This document shows, piece after piece, positions 16,993 through 25,991 of a DNA stretch of 64,000 bases; position 1 is the first letter of the stretch, and each line of letters begins with the position of its first letter. The DNA lies in NCBI RefSeq assembly GCF_008930665.1, contig NZ_PQMG01000004.1:124001-188000 (forward strand), read 5' to 3'. Made by a program: the position numbers and the translations under genes. The notes below the pieces were generated by a model, which saw nothing but the letters and a program-made list of their open reading frames with translations, had not been told where the DNA came from and made no database searches. This DNA is from Corynebacterium sp. 74A. GTDB taxonomy: Bacteria > Actinomycetota > Actinomycetes > Mycobacteriales > Mycobacteriaceae.

Positions 16993-17889
16993 CTAGTCTG
17001 CGCTGCGGCGCGCCCGCGCCACGGCAAGAATCTCCCGCAGCTTCAGCCCCACTTTCAGAGCCACGCGCAGCGGCAGGTGATAGGCCTTGGGATAGCGATC
17101 CGCCTGGAAACGATAGGCGGATTCGTGGTGTGCGGGCAGCAACCGGCCGGGGTCCCGATCGGCCACATGCCCCTTGGCGTGCGTGATCACGGCGGCGGGT
17201 TCAAAGACATTCTCATATCCGGCCCGACCCAAACGATCTCCGAGATCCACATCTTCCATGTACATGAAATAGCGTTCATCGAAGCCGCCGATGGCGTCGA
17301 ACGCCTCCCAGTTGAGCAGCAGGCAGGAACCAGAGAGCCAACCGGCAGTGTGGGCGGTGCTCATATCCGCATCATTGCGGTAGCGGCGGGACCACGGGTT
17401 GTTCTTCCACACCCCGCCTAATAGTGCGTGCCCAATACCCACCCCGAGCGTGGGCACGGCGCGGGCGGAAGGATACGCAGAACCATCGGGCTCCTTAATA
17501 TACGGCCCCACCGACCCCACCGAACCCTGCCAGGTGGCCGCAGTAGTCACGAGCGTATCGATGCTGCCGGGACTAAACACCACATCGGGATTGACCACGA
17601 GCAGATAACGCGGATCCACCTCCCCCGCCGCCCGCGCGGTCTGGAGGTGCTGGGCGGCAATATTGATGGCATGTCCATAGCCCACGTTGCCGCCGGTGGG
17701 CAGAAATTCCGCGCAGTCATAGTCCCGCTCGGCCGCCTCGGGGGCACCATCGCGGGAGCCATTATCTGCCATGACCACGCGCACCGGCCGGGACGTGGCC
17801 GCGGGGATGGAATCGAGGAACTCCCGCAGGTGACGGCCAGGAGAATAGGTCACGGTGATGATGGCTAGAGCATTGGTATCCACAATCAC
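16993..17889 (-). CDS. wbbL: Rhamnosyltransferase of the arabinogalactan linker (GT2, WbbL type)
   Basis: WbbL transfers L-rhamnose from dTDP-rhamnose to the GlcNAc-PP-decaprenyl lipid, making the linker that joins arabinogalactan to peptidoglycan. The 298-residue product is a family 2 glycosyltransferase: an N-terminal Rossmann-like start (LAIITVTYSPG), the nucleotide motif VVMADNGSRDG, a DPDVVF-like metal site (VVNPDVVFSPG, near residue 105) and the acceptor-side GSCLLLNWEAFDAIGGFDERYFMYMEDVDL. The start is a GTG at 17889, or 17883 where GGAG is better spaced; both overlap the end of rmlD. Co-location with rmlD and the LCP gene supports the linker role. Confidence 0.92.
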   Translation of the reverse strand: MIVDTNALAIITVTYSPGRHLREFLDSIPAATSRPVRVVMADNGSRDGAPEAAERDYDCAEFLPTGGNVGYGHAINIAAQHLQTARAAGEVDPRYLLVVNPDVVFSPGSIDTLVTTAATWQGSVGSVGPYIKEPDGSAYPSARAVPTLGVGIGHALLGGVWKNNPWSRRYRNDADMSTAHTAGWLSGSCLLLNWEAFDAIGGFDERYFMYMEDVDLGDRLGRAGYENVFEPAAVITHAKGHVADRDPGRLLPAHHESAYRFQADRYPKAYHLPLRVALKVGLKLREILAVARARRSAD

Positions 17890-18764
17890 TCCATGCTACC
17901 GCTCACCGCACGCCGCACCCCGCTGCGCCACTCCGGTAGCGGGGTCAACCCGGCGCGCTCCCACGCCCGCGTCCCCAAGGCCGAATTATGGGGCCGGCGG
18001 GCCGGGCGCGGATAGGCGCTGGAGTCCACCGCCTTCACCCGCGCCGGATCAGCCCCCACGGCGCGGAAAATCTCGCGAGCCAGGGTGCACCATGTCACGG
18101 CCTCGCCGCCGCCCACACAATGCAGCACCTGCGGCAGGGGCTGGCCCTGTTCATGCTTATCGACGATCTCCCACAGCCCTCGCGCCAGATCAAGAACGAA
18201 GGTGGGATTGCCCCATTGGTCATCCACCACGGTCAGCGTGTCGTGCTCGCGCTCTAAGCGCAGCATCGTCGAGACGAAATCGCGGGCCTCGGGCAGCACC
18301 TGTCCCGAATACACCCACGCGGTGCGCACCACCGTGGCATCGGCGCCACTGGCGGCGATGGCCTGTTCCCCGGCGAGTTTGGTGCGCCCATACACCGTCT
18401 CCGGATGGCAGGGCGCATCCTCCGGCGCCGGCTGCGGGGCGGGCGCCGCCCCGGCACCCATCACATAATCGGTGCTCACATGCACCACGAAGGCCCCGGT
18501 GCGGGCGGCATGCTCGGCGAGCAGCTGGGGGCCGCGGGTATTGCCGGCCGCAGCCGCGGCGGGCTGGGTCTCCGCGCCGTCCACATCGGTGAAGGCGGCG
18601 GTGTTGATGATGAGGTCGGCGTCGATAAGCGCACACTGCTGCGGGGAGGTGATGTCCAGCTCACTACGGCTGAGCCAGGTGAGGTGCTCGCGGCGCTCAG
18701 GTGGGCAGGTGAGACGGAGGGCGCGGCCAAGCTGGCCCGCGGCGCCGGTAACGGTAATACGCAT
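17886..18764 (-). CDS. rmlD: dTDP-4-dehydrorhamnose reductase
   Basis: RmlD carries out the last step in making dTDP-L-rhamnose, the donor for WbbL. The 292-residue short-chain reductase shows the NAD(P) motif TVTGAAGQLGRAL at residues 3-15, VHVSTDYVMG, and the catalytic YGRTKLAGEQA (Tyr-x-x-x-Lys). The C-terminal part (VGADPARVKAVDSSAYPRPARRPHNSAL) matches the substrate domain. I choose ATG 18764 because AAGGA lies five bases upstream and the protein then starts with the Rossmann strand; an in-frame start at 18818 would add 18 residues. The stop overlaps the wbbL start. It is divergent from lcpA. Confidence 0.93.
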   Translation of the reverse strand: MRITVTGAAGQLGRALRLTCPPERREHLTWLSRSELDITSPQQCALIDADLIINTAAFTDVDGAETQPAAAAAGNTRGPQLLAEHAARTGAFVVHVSTDYVMGAGAAPAPQPAPEDAPCHPETVYGRTKLAGEQAIAASGADATVVRTAWVYSGQVLPEARDFVSTMLRLEREHDTLTVVDDQWGNPTFVLDLARGLWEIVDKHEQGQPLPQVLHCVGGGEAVTWCTLAREIFRAVGADPARVKAVDSSAYPRPARRPHNSALGTRAWERAGLTPLPEWRSGVRRAVSGSME

Positions 18765-18939
18765 GAGTGTCCTTGGGAATTGGCGGGCGGCGTCTAGGAA
18801 TTGTTGGTGCTTTGTCACTAGAATCTCATATGCTGTCGGCGTAGCGGGTATCCGTAGCGCCCCGCAGCACAGTCCGCACGCGGCACCTCCGCTGCGGAGC
18901 AGATCCTTGTTGCGCCACAGTCAGGAGCGTGTAGCACCC

Positions 18940-20532
18940 GTGTCAGGCTCGAACCGTCAACGCTATGTTCGCGACATCAGCCCTGCCCCCAAAGCGGGCG
19001 TCGAGCTCCAGCAGGCCGGCCCCAAAGGGTGGCGGGCCGTGGTTGCGGTGCTGTCGGTGATGGTGCTGACCATTTCTGGCCTCGGCTACTTCTCCGTGGG
19101 GCGGATCGGCTCGGATGTGGCCAGCGCGGGCAACCTCGCGCTCGGCCTCGGCTCGGATGCCCCCAGCGACGGCGCCACCGACATCCTGCTCGTGGGCTCT
19201 GACTCCCGCACCGACGCCCAGGGCAACTCGCTCTCCCCCGAGGAGATCGACATGCTGCACGCCGGTGATGAGCAAAACGACAACACCGACACCATCATGG
19301 TGGTGCGCGTGCCCTCCGATGGCTCCTCCGCCACCGCCATCTCCATTCCGCGCGATACCTATGTTCATGATGGCGAGTTCGGCAATCTCAAGATCAATGG
19401 TGTCTTTGCCGCGCACAAGGCCAAGGAGGTCGAGCGCCTGAACAAGGAGGGCATGAGTGATCAGCAGCAGATTGCCCGCCAATCCAAAGACGCCGGCCGC
19501 AAGGGCCTGATCAACGCCATTGCGGATCTCACCGGTATTACCGTGGACCACTACGCGGAGGTGGGCCTGCTCGGCTTCGTGCTGCTCACCGATGCTGTCG
19601 GCGGCGTGGAAGTGTGCTTGAACGAGGCCACCTCTGACAAGTTCTCCGGCGCGGATTTCCCCGCCGGCCGCCAGACCCTCAGCGGCAAAGAGGCACTGGC
19701 CTTCGTTCGTCAGCGCCACGGTCTGCCCCGCGGTGATTTGGACCGCATTGTGCGGCAGCAGGCCTATATGGCCTCTCTGGTGCAGACCGCACTCAAAACC
19801 AACACGCTCACCAGCCCCTCCAAGTTGAATCAGATGGGCGATGCCGTCACCCGTTCGGTGATCATTGACGAGGACTGGGACATCATGAGCTTCGCCACCC
19901 AGCTGCAGGATCTGGCCGGCGGCAATGTGCTCTTCGAAACCATACCCGTCACCAGCATCGACGGCGTGGGCGATTATGGCGAATCGGTGGTGACTGTGGA
20001 TCGCACCGAGGTACACGATTACTTTGATCGCCTCCTCAACCGCGACGAGCACGACGGCCAGAAGTCCACGGACAGCCAGAAGGATCGAAAGGATAACGGC
20101 GCCGCGGCAGCCGATAACAGCGGCCCCAGCGCGATCACGGACGTCACCGTCCTCAACTCCACCAACACCACCGGCCTCGCCGCGCAGGTGGGTGGGGCGC
20201 TGAAGAATGATGGCTACACCATGGGCGAGATCGGCAACGCCCCGGCAGGGCTGTACACCTACTCCCAAGTGGTTGCCGCCGATTCGCAGAATCCGGCCGC
20301 CCGCGCACTCGCCGACAAGCTCGGCGGGGTGCCCGTGATCTCTTCCCCCACCCTCAACCCGGGCAGTGTCGTGGTGGTTGTGCACAATGACTACATCGGG
20401 CCGAAGGATGAAAACGCCCCAGTAGAAAACGAATCCACCGAGGTCATCGGCGAGCCTGGCACCGAGCTGGATGATTCTCAGCTCTCCCCCACGCTCGATG
20501 CCGGCGGCGACGGCCCGCGCTGCGTCAACTAG
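18940..20532 (+). CDS. lcpA: LytR-CpsA-Psr (LCP) ligase with LytR_C domain
   Basis: LCP enzymes transfer polyprenyl-pyrophosphate-linked glycopolymers to peptidoglycan; C. glutamicum LcpA attaches arabinogalactan. The 530-residue protein has a cytoplasmic basic N-terminus, one membrane helix (about residues 29-50, VVAVLSVMVLTISGLGYFSV), an LCP domain with DILLVGSDSRTDAQ, ISIPRDTYV and FVRQRHGLPRGDLDRI (the arginine-rich pyrophosphate site), and a C-terminal LytR_C domain (about 395-490, starting VTVLNSTNTTGLA). The true start is probably GTG 18940, with GGAG 12 bases before; the frame is open much further upstream but antisense to rmlD. Divergent pairing with rmlD-wbbL fits a role on the rhamnosyl-linked polymer. 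Confidence 0.92.
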   Translation: MSGSNRQRYVRDISPAPKAGVELQQAGPKGWRAVVAVLSVMVLTISGLGYFSVGRIGSDVASAGNLALGLGSDAPSDGATDILLVGSDSRTDAQGNSLSPEEIDMLHAGDEQNDNTDTIMVVRVPSDGSSATAISIPRDTYVHDGEFGNLKINGVFAAHKAKEVERLNKEGMSDQQQIARQSKDAGRKGLINAIADLTGITVDHYAEVGLLGFVLLTDAVGGVEVCLNEATSDKFSGADFPAGRQTLSGKEALAFVRQRHGLPRGDLDRIVRQQAYMASLVQTALKTNTLTSPSKLNQMGDAVTRSVIIDEDWDIMSFATQLQDLAGGNVLFETIPVTSIDGVGDYGESVVTVDRTEVHDYFDRLLNRDEHDGQKSTDSQKDRKDNGAAAADNSGPSAITDVTVLNSTNTTGLAAQVGGALKNDGYTMGEIGNAPAGLYTYSQVVAADSQNPAARALADKLGGVPVISSPTLNPGSVVVVVHNDYIGPKDENAPVENESTEVIGEPGTELDDSQLSPTLDAGGDGPRCVN

Positions 20533-20542
20533 GTTAGGGTGC

Positions 20543-21190
20543 ATGCTCACGCTTTTCGACGCGCACCGCGACGCCCCCAGCGCCCCCGTATTGACCTTCT
20601 ACGATGAAGCCCGCGGATTCCGCATGGATTTCTCGGCGCTGACCCTCGATAACTGGGCCGCCAAGATGGGAAACTTCCTCATCGACGAGCTGGATCTCAG
20701 CCCTGGGGAGAGCATCGCCGTCGACGTCGATAGCTCCTGGCACAGGCTGGTGCTGCTACTCGGAGCGGCGGCTGCCCAGCTCACCGTGGCGGATGCGGCA
20801 GATCCCGAGAGCGAGGTGCTCTTCCAGGACTCCACGCGGCTGGATAGCGCGGAGGAACGCGAGCTCATTGCCGTGACCATCGATGGCTTCGGCCGCTCCG
20901 CCGCCGAGTGCGGCATCAACATCGGCGAGGCCCTCGATCTCGGTGCGGAGGTGCGCCTGCACGGCGATCACTTCCCGCACCCCACCCAGCCTTTGGCGCA
21001 GCTCTATCCCGAGGGCACGGCCGCGCGCATCCTGCTGCGCGGCGAGGACCCTGCTGCGGATGACCGCGCCCTCGCGGCTATCGGTGCCGGGGGCAGCGCC
21101 GTCGTCGTAGCGGGTGGCGCCCCCGCGGAGCGCCTGGCAGAGATCGCCGCCGCGGAGAAGGCGCTGCTCGATTCCCCCGAAGCACCCTGA
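20543..21190 (+). CDS. TIGR03089 family protein (Rv3268-like)
   Basis: This 215-residue protein fits the actinobacterial TIGR03089 family by its start (LTLFDAHRDAPSAPVLTFYD), the LDNWAAKMGNFLIDELDLSPG stretch and the GDHFPHPTQP segment. The family resembles the N-terminal part of AMP-binding (acyl/aryl-CoA ligase) enzymes but lacks their catalytic core, so a full adenylation reaction is unlikely. It starts 10 bases after lcpA stops, at ATG 20543, and probably shares its transcript. Its position matches Rv3268 next to the LCP gene Rv3267 in M. tuberculosis. Function is unknown. Confidence 0.82.
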   Translation: MLTLFDAHRDAPSAPVLTFYDEARGFRMDFSALTLDNWAAKMGNFLIDELDLSPGESIAVDVDSSWHRLVLLLGAAAAQLTVADAADPESEVLFQDSTRLDSAEERELIAVTIDGFGRSAAECGINIGEALDLGAEVRLHGDHFPHPTQPLAQLYPEGTAARILLRGEDPAADDRALAAIGAGGSAVVVAGGAPAERLAEIAAAEKALLDSPEAP

Positions 21191-21260
21191 GTCTCTGCTG
21201 TGTGGGCCCGCTTGTGTGGGCCCTGCCTTTTCGGGGCGCGCAGGCCCTAGGATATAAGCC

Positions 21261-22292
21261 ATGGCTTCTGTGCGTTTCAACGATGTCTCCATCACCTACC
21301 CCGGCGCGCCCCGGCCCTCGGTGAGTCATCTCGACCTCGAGATCGTCGACGGCGAGTTCTTGGTGCTCGTGGGCCCTTCGGGCTGTGGTAAGTCCACCAC
21401 CCTGCGGGCCTTGGCCGGATTGGAGGCAATTAGCTCCGGCTCCATCCTCATCGGGGATCAGGATGTGAGCAGCATGGATCCGGCGGAACGCGATATCGCC
21501 ATGGTCTTTCAAAACTATGCGCTCTACCCCACCATGAGCGTGCGGGAGAATATGGGCTTTTCGCTGAAGCTCGCCAAGCACAGCAAGGCGGAGATCAACG
21601 AGCGAGTAGAGCGCGCGGCGCAGCTTTTGGATCTGGATGGGCTACTGGATCGCCGCCCCAAGGATCTCTCCGGTGGCCAGCGCCAGCGGGTGGCGATGGG
21701 CCGCGCCATCGTGCGTGAACCCCAGGTCTTTCTCATGGATGAGCCTTTGTCGAATCTCGACGCCAAGCTGCGAGTGCAGACCCGTAGCCAGCTCTCTGCC
21801 CTGCAGCGCACGCTCGGCACCACCACCGTGTATGTCACCCATGACCAGGTGGAGGCGATGACCATGGCCGATCGGGTGGCGGTGCTCAATGAGGGCACCT
21901 TGCAGCAGGTCGCTACCCCACAGGAGCTCTATAGTGAGCCGGCGAATGCTTTTGTGGCCGGGTTTATTGGCTCGCCCTCGATGAACCTCATCGAGATCTC
22001 CGATCCGCAGCGCGGGCGAGTCATGCTGGGTATTCGGCCCGAGGATGCGCACGTCGCGGTGCCGGGTGAGCAGCGCCCAGGCCGCTGGGCCCCAGTGGAG
22101 ATCGTGGTGGATCTGGTGGAGGTTCTCGGCTCGAGCACCTATCTCTACGGGCATCTGATCTCCAGCCCCGAGGTGCGGCTCGCGGTGCGCCACGATGGCG
22201 AGCCCATCGGCCGGGACACGCAGATCACCGTGGAGCTCGACCTCGCCAAAGCCCACTACTTCGATGTGGAGACTGGCGGTCGCATCACATAG
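21261..22292 (+). CDS. tusK: ABC transporter ATP-binding protein, MsmK/UgpC class (trehalose importer TusK-like)
   Basis: This is the ATPase of a sugar importer of the CUT1 type. The 343-residue protein shows Walker A GPSGCGKST (about residues 37-45), Q-loop VFQNYALYP, signature LSGGQRQRVAMGRA, Walker B VFLMDEPLSNLDAKL, the H-loop VYVTHDQVEA, and a C-terminal MalK-type regulatory domain (about 235-343) with IRPEDAHV. It precedes the binding-protein and permease genes on the same strand. In C. glutamicum the genes at the corresponding place encode the trehalose uptake system TusFGK2-E; that assignment is by synteny, and maltose or another glycoside cannot be excluded. Confidence 0.88.
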   Translation: MASVRFNDVSITYPGAPRPSVSHLDLEIVDGEFLVLVGPSGCGKSTTLRALAGLEAISSGSILIGDQDVSSMDPAERDIAMVFQNYALYPTMSVRENMGFSLKLAKHSKAEINERVERAAQLLDLDGLLDRRPKDLSGGQRQRVAMGRAIVREPQVFLMDEPLSNLDAKLRVQTRSQLSALQRTLGTTTVYVTHDQVEAMTMADRVAVLNEGTLQQVATPQELYSEPANAFVAGFIGSPSMNLIEISDPQRGRVMLGIRPEDAHVAVPGEQRPGRWAPVEIVVDLVEVLGSSTYLYGHLISSPEVRLAVRHDGEPIGRDTQITVELDLAKAHYFDVETGGRIT

Positions 22293-22389
22293 CCCTCTTT
22301 AGGGGTGATCGACTACACAAGTCTCCCGCAGGATGTCTGTGGGTCACTACATTTGAGGGAAGTTGTTCATAGTACCCAAGGAGTTTTAT

Positions 22390-23640
22390 ATGTCGACTTC
22401 CCGCATGTCCACCGCCGCGGTACTCGCGGCAACCGCGCTGGCCTTCACCGCGTGTTCCTCTGACGGTGGTAGCGCCGAAGCCCCCGAGGTGGACAACGCC
22501 GATGGCCGTGGCCCCATCACCTTCGCGATGGGCAAAAACGACACCGATAAGATCACGCCCATTATCGAGGCTTGGAATGCCGAGCACCCAGACGAGCAGG
22601 TAACCCTCTCTGAGCTGGCCGGCGAGGCCGATGCGCAGCGCGACACCTTGGTGCAGTCGCTGCAAGCTGGCAACTCGGATTTCGATGTGATGGCCCTCGA
22701 TGTGGTGTGGACCGCGGACTTCGCCGCCAATCAGTGGCTGGCTCCGCTCACCGATGACCTTGAGGTAGACACCGACGGCCTCTTGCCGGCCACCGTGGAG
22801 TCCGCCACCTATGGCGGCACTCTCTACGCCTTGCCGCAGAACACCAACGCCCAGCTGCTCTACCGCAATACCGAGCTAGTCAAGGACGCCCCGGAAACCT
22901 GGGAGGATCTGGCCAATACCTGCGAGGAGGTCTCGGACAAGGAGTGCCTGACTATCCAGCTCAAGGAGTATGAGGGCCTGACCGTCAATACCTCCGCGTT
23001 CATTCACGGCTGGGGCGGCGAGGTGCTCAACGAGGATGGCACCCCGGCAGTGGAGTCTGAAGAGTCCCGCGCCGGCCTGCAGGCCATGGTGGACGCCTAT
23101 AAGAATGGCGTGATTGCCAAGAACGCCCTGGCCACCACCGAGGAGGAGACCAATCTGGCCTTCACCGAGGGAAACACGGCCTACGCGGTGAACTGGCCGT
23201 ACATGTACCGCAACGCCGAGGACTCGGAGGCCACCGCCGGCAAGTTCGAGGTCCAGCCCCTGGTGGGCAAGGACGGCGTGGGCGTGTCCGCGCTGGGCGG
23301 CTACAACAACGCCATCAATATCAACTCCGAGCACAAGGCCACCGCGAAGGACTTCATGGAGTTCATCGTCTCCGAGGAGAACCAGAAGAGCTTCGCCGCG
23401 CAGTCCTTCCCGCCGGTGCTGGCCTCCATCTACGATGACGCGGCCTTGGTTGAGGAATTCCCCTACCTGCCCGCGCTGAAGGAGTCTTTGGAAAACGCCA
23501 AGCCGCGCCCAGTGACCCCCTTCTACACCGCCGTGTCTAAGGCCATCCAGAACAACGCCACCGCCGCCCTCAAGGGTGACGTCACGGTGGACGAGGCCAC
23601 CGAGTCGATGTCCGCCGCCATCACCAACGCCTCGCGTTAG
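22390..23640 (+). CDS. tusE: Sugar ABC transporter substrate-binding lipoprotein (TusE-like)
   Basis: A 416-residue family 1 extracellular solute-binding protein. The first 23 residues are a lipoprotein signal ending in the lipobox LAFTACSSDGG, so the mature protein is anchored in the membrane at the Cys. The mature part shows the family pattern: ITFAMGKN, DVMALDVVWTADFAANQWLAPL, a central domain, and a late NIPxPS-like region (ALKESLENAKPRPVTPFY). AAGGAG five to nine bases before the ATG at 22390 fixes the start; an upstream in-frame ATG at 22363 is less likely. It follows tusK after about 100 bases. A hairpin directly after the gene may favour its expression over the permeases. Trehalose is the substrate expected from synteny. 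Confidence 0.88.
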   Translation: MSTSRMSTAAVLAATALAFTACSSDGGSAEAPEVDNADGRGPITFAMGKNDTDKITPIIEAWNAEHPDEQVTLSELAGEADAQRDTLVQSLQAGNSDFDVMALDVVWTADFAANQWLAPLTDDLEVDTDGLLPATVESATYGGTLYALPQNTNAQLLYRNTELVKDAPETWEDLANTCEEVSDKECLTIQLKEYEGLTVNTSAFIHGWGGEVLNEDGTPAVESEESRAGLQAMVDAYKNGVIAKNALATTEEETNLAFTEGNTAYAVNWPYMYRNAEDSEATAGKFEVQPLVGKDGVGVSALGGYNNAININSEHKATAKDFMEFIVSEENQKSFAAQSFPPVLASIYDDAALVEEFPYLPALKESLENAKPRPVTPFYTAVSKAIQNNATAALKGDVTVDEATESMSAAITNASR

Positions 23641-23674
23641 TCCCTGGCGCTGCGCCATCGCGCCGGCTCATCGA

Positions 23675-23707
23675 CCCACTGTCCTGTTTCTCGGGGCAGT
23701 GGGTTTT
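23675..23707 (+). terminator. Partial terminator between tusE and tusF
   Basis: CCCACTG at 23675-23681 pairs with CAGTGGG at 23697-23703, extended by CC/GG inside, and is followed by TTTT. It lies in the operon just after the binding-protein gene, a common place for a stem that stabilises the upstream mRNA or lowers expression of the permease genes. Confidence 0.6.
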
Positions 23708-23841
23708 CTGCGCTTATCGACGCCGCCCTCCCTGCCAGCGGGGCGAGCACGCCTCACTGAGAGAGCGCTGGCGCTACATTGAGAGAAGAGACAAAAAGAA
23801 TGCTCCACTGCACCCGATACCAAGGAAGCGAGTAGCAGCTG

Positions 23842-24876
23842 ATGGAAAGGTTGAAGCAACGGCGGCAGGCCGCGTTTCTCATCGCGCCGGCCATGACCGT
23901 GCTGGCGATCGTGATCGGCTATCCGATCGTGCGCGCCATCTGGTTGTCGTTCCAGCAGGATAAAAGGCTCGATCCCACCACGGGCGTGTTCGTTGATGGC
24001 GGCTTCGCCGGTGTCGATCACTACCTGTACTGGCTCACCCAGCGCTGCATGCAGCCTGATGGCACCATCAGCACTTGCCCGTCCGGCGTGATCTCCTCCG
24101 ACTTTTGGCCGGCAGTGTGGGTGACGCTCTTTTTCACCGTGGTGGCTGTGAGCATCGAGGTGGTACTGGGCATGTGGATGGCGATCGTGATGAACCGCGA
24201 GTTCAAGGGCCGCGCCCTGCTGCGCGCTGCGGTGCTCATCCCGTGGGCGATTCCCACGGCGGTCACCGCGAAGCTGTGGCAGTTCATCTTCGCCCCGCAC
24301 GGGGTGATTAACTCCCTGCTGGGCCACGACGTCGCGTGGACCACTGATCCCTGGGCGGCGCGTTTCGCGGTGATCGTCGCCGATGTGTGGAAAACCACCC
24401 CGTTTATGGCGTTGCTGATCTTGGCTGGGCTGCAGATGATCCCGAAGGAGGTCTACGAGGCCGCCAAGGTCGATGGCGCGAATTCCTGGCAGATTTTCCG
24501 CCAAATCACCCTACCGCTGGTTCGGCCGGCGCTGATGGTGGCGGTGCTTTTCCGCACCCTGGATACCCTGCGCATGTACGACTTGCCGGTCATTATGATC
24601 TCGGCATCCTCCAACTCCCCCACCGCGACGATCTCGCAGCTGGTGGTGGAGGACCTGCGGCAAAATAACTTCAACTCCGCCTCGGCGCTGTCCACCCTGA
24701 TCTTCCTGCTCATCTTCGCCGTCGCGTTCATCATGATTCGTTTCCTCGGCGCTGACGTCAACCGCAGTGCCACCCAGGACGAACGCACGACCGATGACGA
24801 TGATGCACTCCCCTCGTCTACCGTGGCCCTGCCCGCGGTGGATACCCCGCTGCAGCTGAAGGAGGCCCAGCGATGA
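23842..24876 (+). CDS. tusF: ABC sugar transporter permease, MalF class (TusF-like)
   Basis: An inner-membrane permease of 344 residues with about six hydrophobic segments, beginning with FLIAPAMTVLAIVIGYPIVRAIWLSF at about residues 13-38. The EAA loop that contacts the ATPase is seen as EVYEAAKVDGANSWQIFRQITLPL (about 208-231). A large periplasmic loop with two cysteines (RCMQPDGTISTC) lies between the first two helices. The C-terminus is a hydrophilic tail of about 40 residues. It pairs with TusG, whose ATG overlaps its stop (ATGA). A ribosome site is weak (GGAAG further upstream). Confidence 0.9.
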   Translation: MERLKQRRQAAFLIAPAMTVLAIVIGYPIVRAIWLSFQQDKRLDPTTGVFVDGGFAGVDHYLYWLTQRCMQPDGTISTCPSGVISSDFWPAVWVTLFFTVVAVSIEVVLGMWMAIVMNREFKGRALLRAAVLIPWAIPTAVTAKLWQFIFAPHGVINSLLGHDVAWTTDPWAARFAVIVADVWKTTPFMALLILAGLQMIPKEVYEAAKVDGANSWQIFRQITLPLVRPALMVAVLFRTLDTLRMYDLPVIMISASSNSPTATISQLVVEDLRQNNFNSASALSTLIFLLIFAVAFIMIRFLGADVNRSATQDERTTDDDDALPSSTVALPAVDTPLQLKEAQR

Positions 24877-25694
24877 AAGCACTGCGCAACTATATCGGCG
24901 TGATCCTGATTCTGGTCTGGGGCCTGGCCCCCTTCTACTGGATGCTCGTGACCGCGCTGCGCGATAGCTCCCACACTTTCGACACCACTCCGTGGCCCAC
25001 CCACGTCACCTTAGATAACTTCCGCGACGCCCTGGCCACCGATAAGGGCAATGACTTTCTCGGCGCCATCGGCAATTCCTTGCTCATTGGCGTGGTCACC
25101 ACCGTGCTGGCCGTGATGGTGGGCGTGTTCACCGCCTATGCCTTGGCGCGGCTCGACTTTCCTGCCAAGGGCTTTGTCACCGGTATCGTGCTGGCCGCCT
25201 CCATGTTTCCCGGTATCGCTTTGGTGACCCCGCTCTTCCAGCTCTTCGGCGATCTCGGTTGGATCGGCACCTACCGGGCGCTGATCATCCCGAATATCTC
25301 CTTTGCGCTGCCGCTGACCATCTACACCCTCGTCTCCTTCTTCCAGCAGCTGCCCTGGGAGCTCGAGGAGGCGGCCCGCGTCGACGGTGCCAGCCGTGGC
25401 CAGGCCTTCCGCACGGTGCTCTTGCCGCTGGCCGCGCCAGCGCTGTTTACCACCGCTATTCTCGCCTTCATCGCCACCTGGAACGAGTTCATGCTGTCCA
25501 AGCAGCTCTCCACCACCAGCACCGAGCCGGTGACGGTCGCCATCGCCCGTTTCTCTGGGCCCTCGGCGTTCGAGTACCCTTACGCGGCCATCATGGCCGC
25601 CGGCGCTTTGGTGACCGTGCCGCTGGTGATCATGGTGCTGGTATTCCAGCGCCGCATTGTTGCCGGCCTCACCGCCGGCGGCGTGAAGGGCTAA
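24873..25694 (+). CDS. tusG: ABC sugar transporter permease, MalG class (TusG-like)
   Basis: The second permease of the importer, 273 residues with six predicted membrane segments. The EAA loop reads ELEEAARVDGASRGQAFRTVLLPLAAP (about 168-194), the MalG pattern. It begins four bases inside the end of tusF, which indicates translational coupling, and ends the operon tusK-tusE-tusF-tusG. It ends with a short basic tail (RRIVAGLTAGGVKG), as is typical for MalG-type subunits. No abnormal features were seen. Confidence 0.9.
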   Translation: MKALRNYIGVILILVWGLAPFYWMLVTALRDSSHTFDTTPWPTHVTLDNFRDALATDKGNDFLGAIGNSLLIGVVTTVLAVMVGVFTAYALARLDFPAKGFVTGIVLAASMFPGIALVTPLFQLFGDLGWIGTYRALIIPNISFALPLTIYTLVSFFQQLPWELEEAARVDGASRGQAFRTVLLPLAAPALFTTAILAFIATWNEFMLSKQLSTTSTEPVTVAIARFSGPSAFEYPYAAIMAAGALVTVPLVIMVLVFQRRIVAGLTAGGVKG

Positions 25695-25760
25695 ACCGAC
25701 GGCCGATAAGATGGGCCGCGGAGAATACACACGTCCAATGCTCGAGGAAGGATCGCCGCT

Positions 25761-25991
25761 GTGTCACAGTCGAGTGAGATGAGGCGTAAGAAATTGGTGT
25801 GGGAGGCGCTCGTGGGGTTCTGCGGCACGTTCGCCGCAGTCGCCGTGGCGCAGGCGGTGGCTAATATTCTCCGCCCCGAGCCGGAGGTATGGCCGGCACT
25901 ACTGGCCCTCGTCCTGGTGATCGCCACGGTGACCCTGTGGCGCAGCGGCCAGAATAGGTTTCAGCTTCCGCCAGACGATTCGCAGCGCTGA
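25761..25991 (+). CDS. Small two-helix membrane protein, convergent with the YdcF-like gene
   Basis: A predicted protein of 76 residues starting at GTG 25761, with GAAGGA about ten bases upstream. It has a basic, charged start (SSEMRRKK), two hydrophobic segments (about 12-36 and 43-60) and a short polar C-terminus, so it probably spans the membrane twice. I know no family. It follows tusG after 66 bases but its last 93 bases overlap the 3' end of the convergent YdcF-like gene. It could be co-transcribed with tus; whether it is expressed cannot be told from sequence alone. Confidence 0.6.
   Translation: MSQSSEMRRKKLVWEALVGFCGTFAAVAVAQAVANILRPEPEVWPALLALVLVIATVTLWRSGQNRFQLPPDDSQR

Noticed and set aside
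18472..18939. N-terminal extension of lcpA
   Set aside because: The frame is open upstream to 18472 but runs antisense to rmlD and would place the membrane helix in the middle of the protein. The GTG at 18940 gives the normal LCP layout.
18943..20550. 535-codon minus-strand frame opposite lcpA
   Set aside because: It is an antisense shadow of the LCP gene; its His/Gly/Ala-rich translation has no motif and no ribosome site or partner gene.
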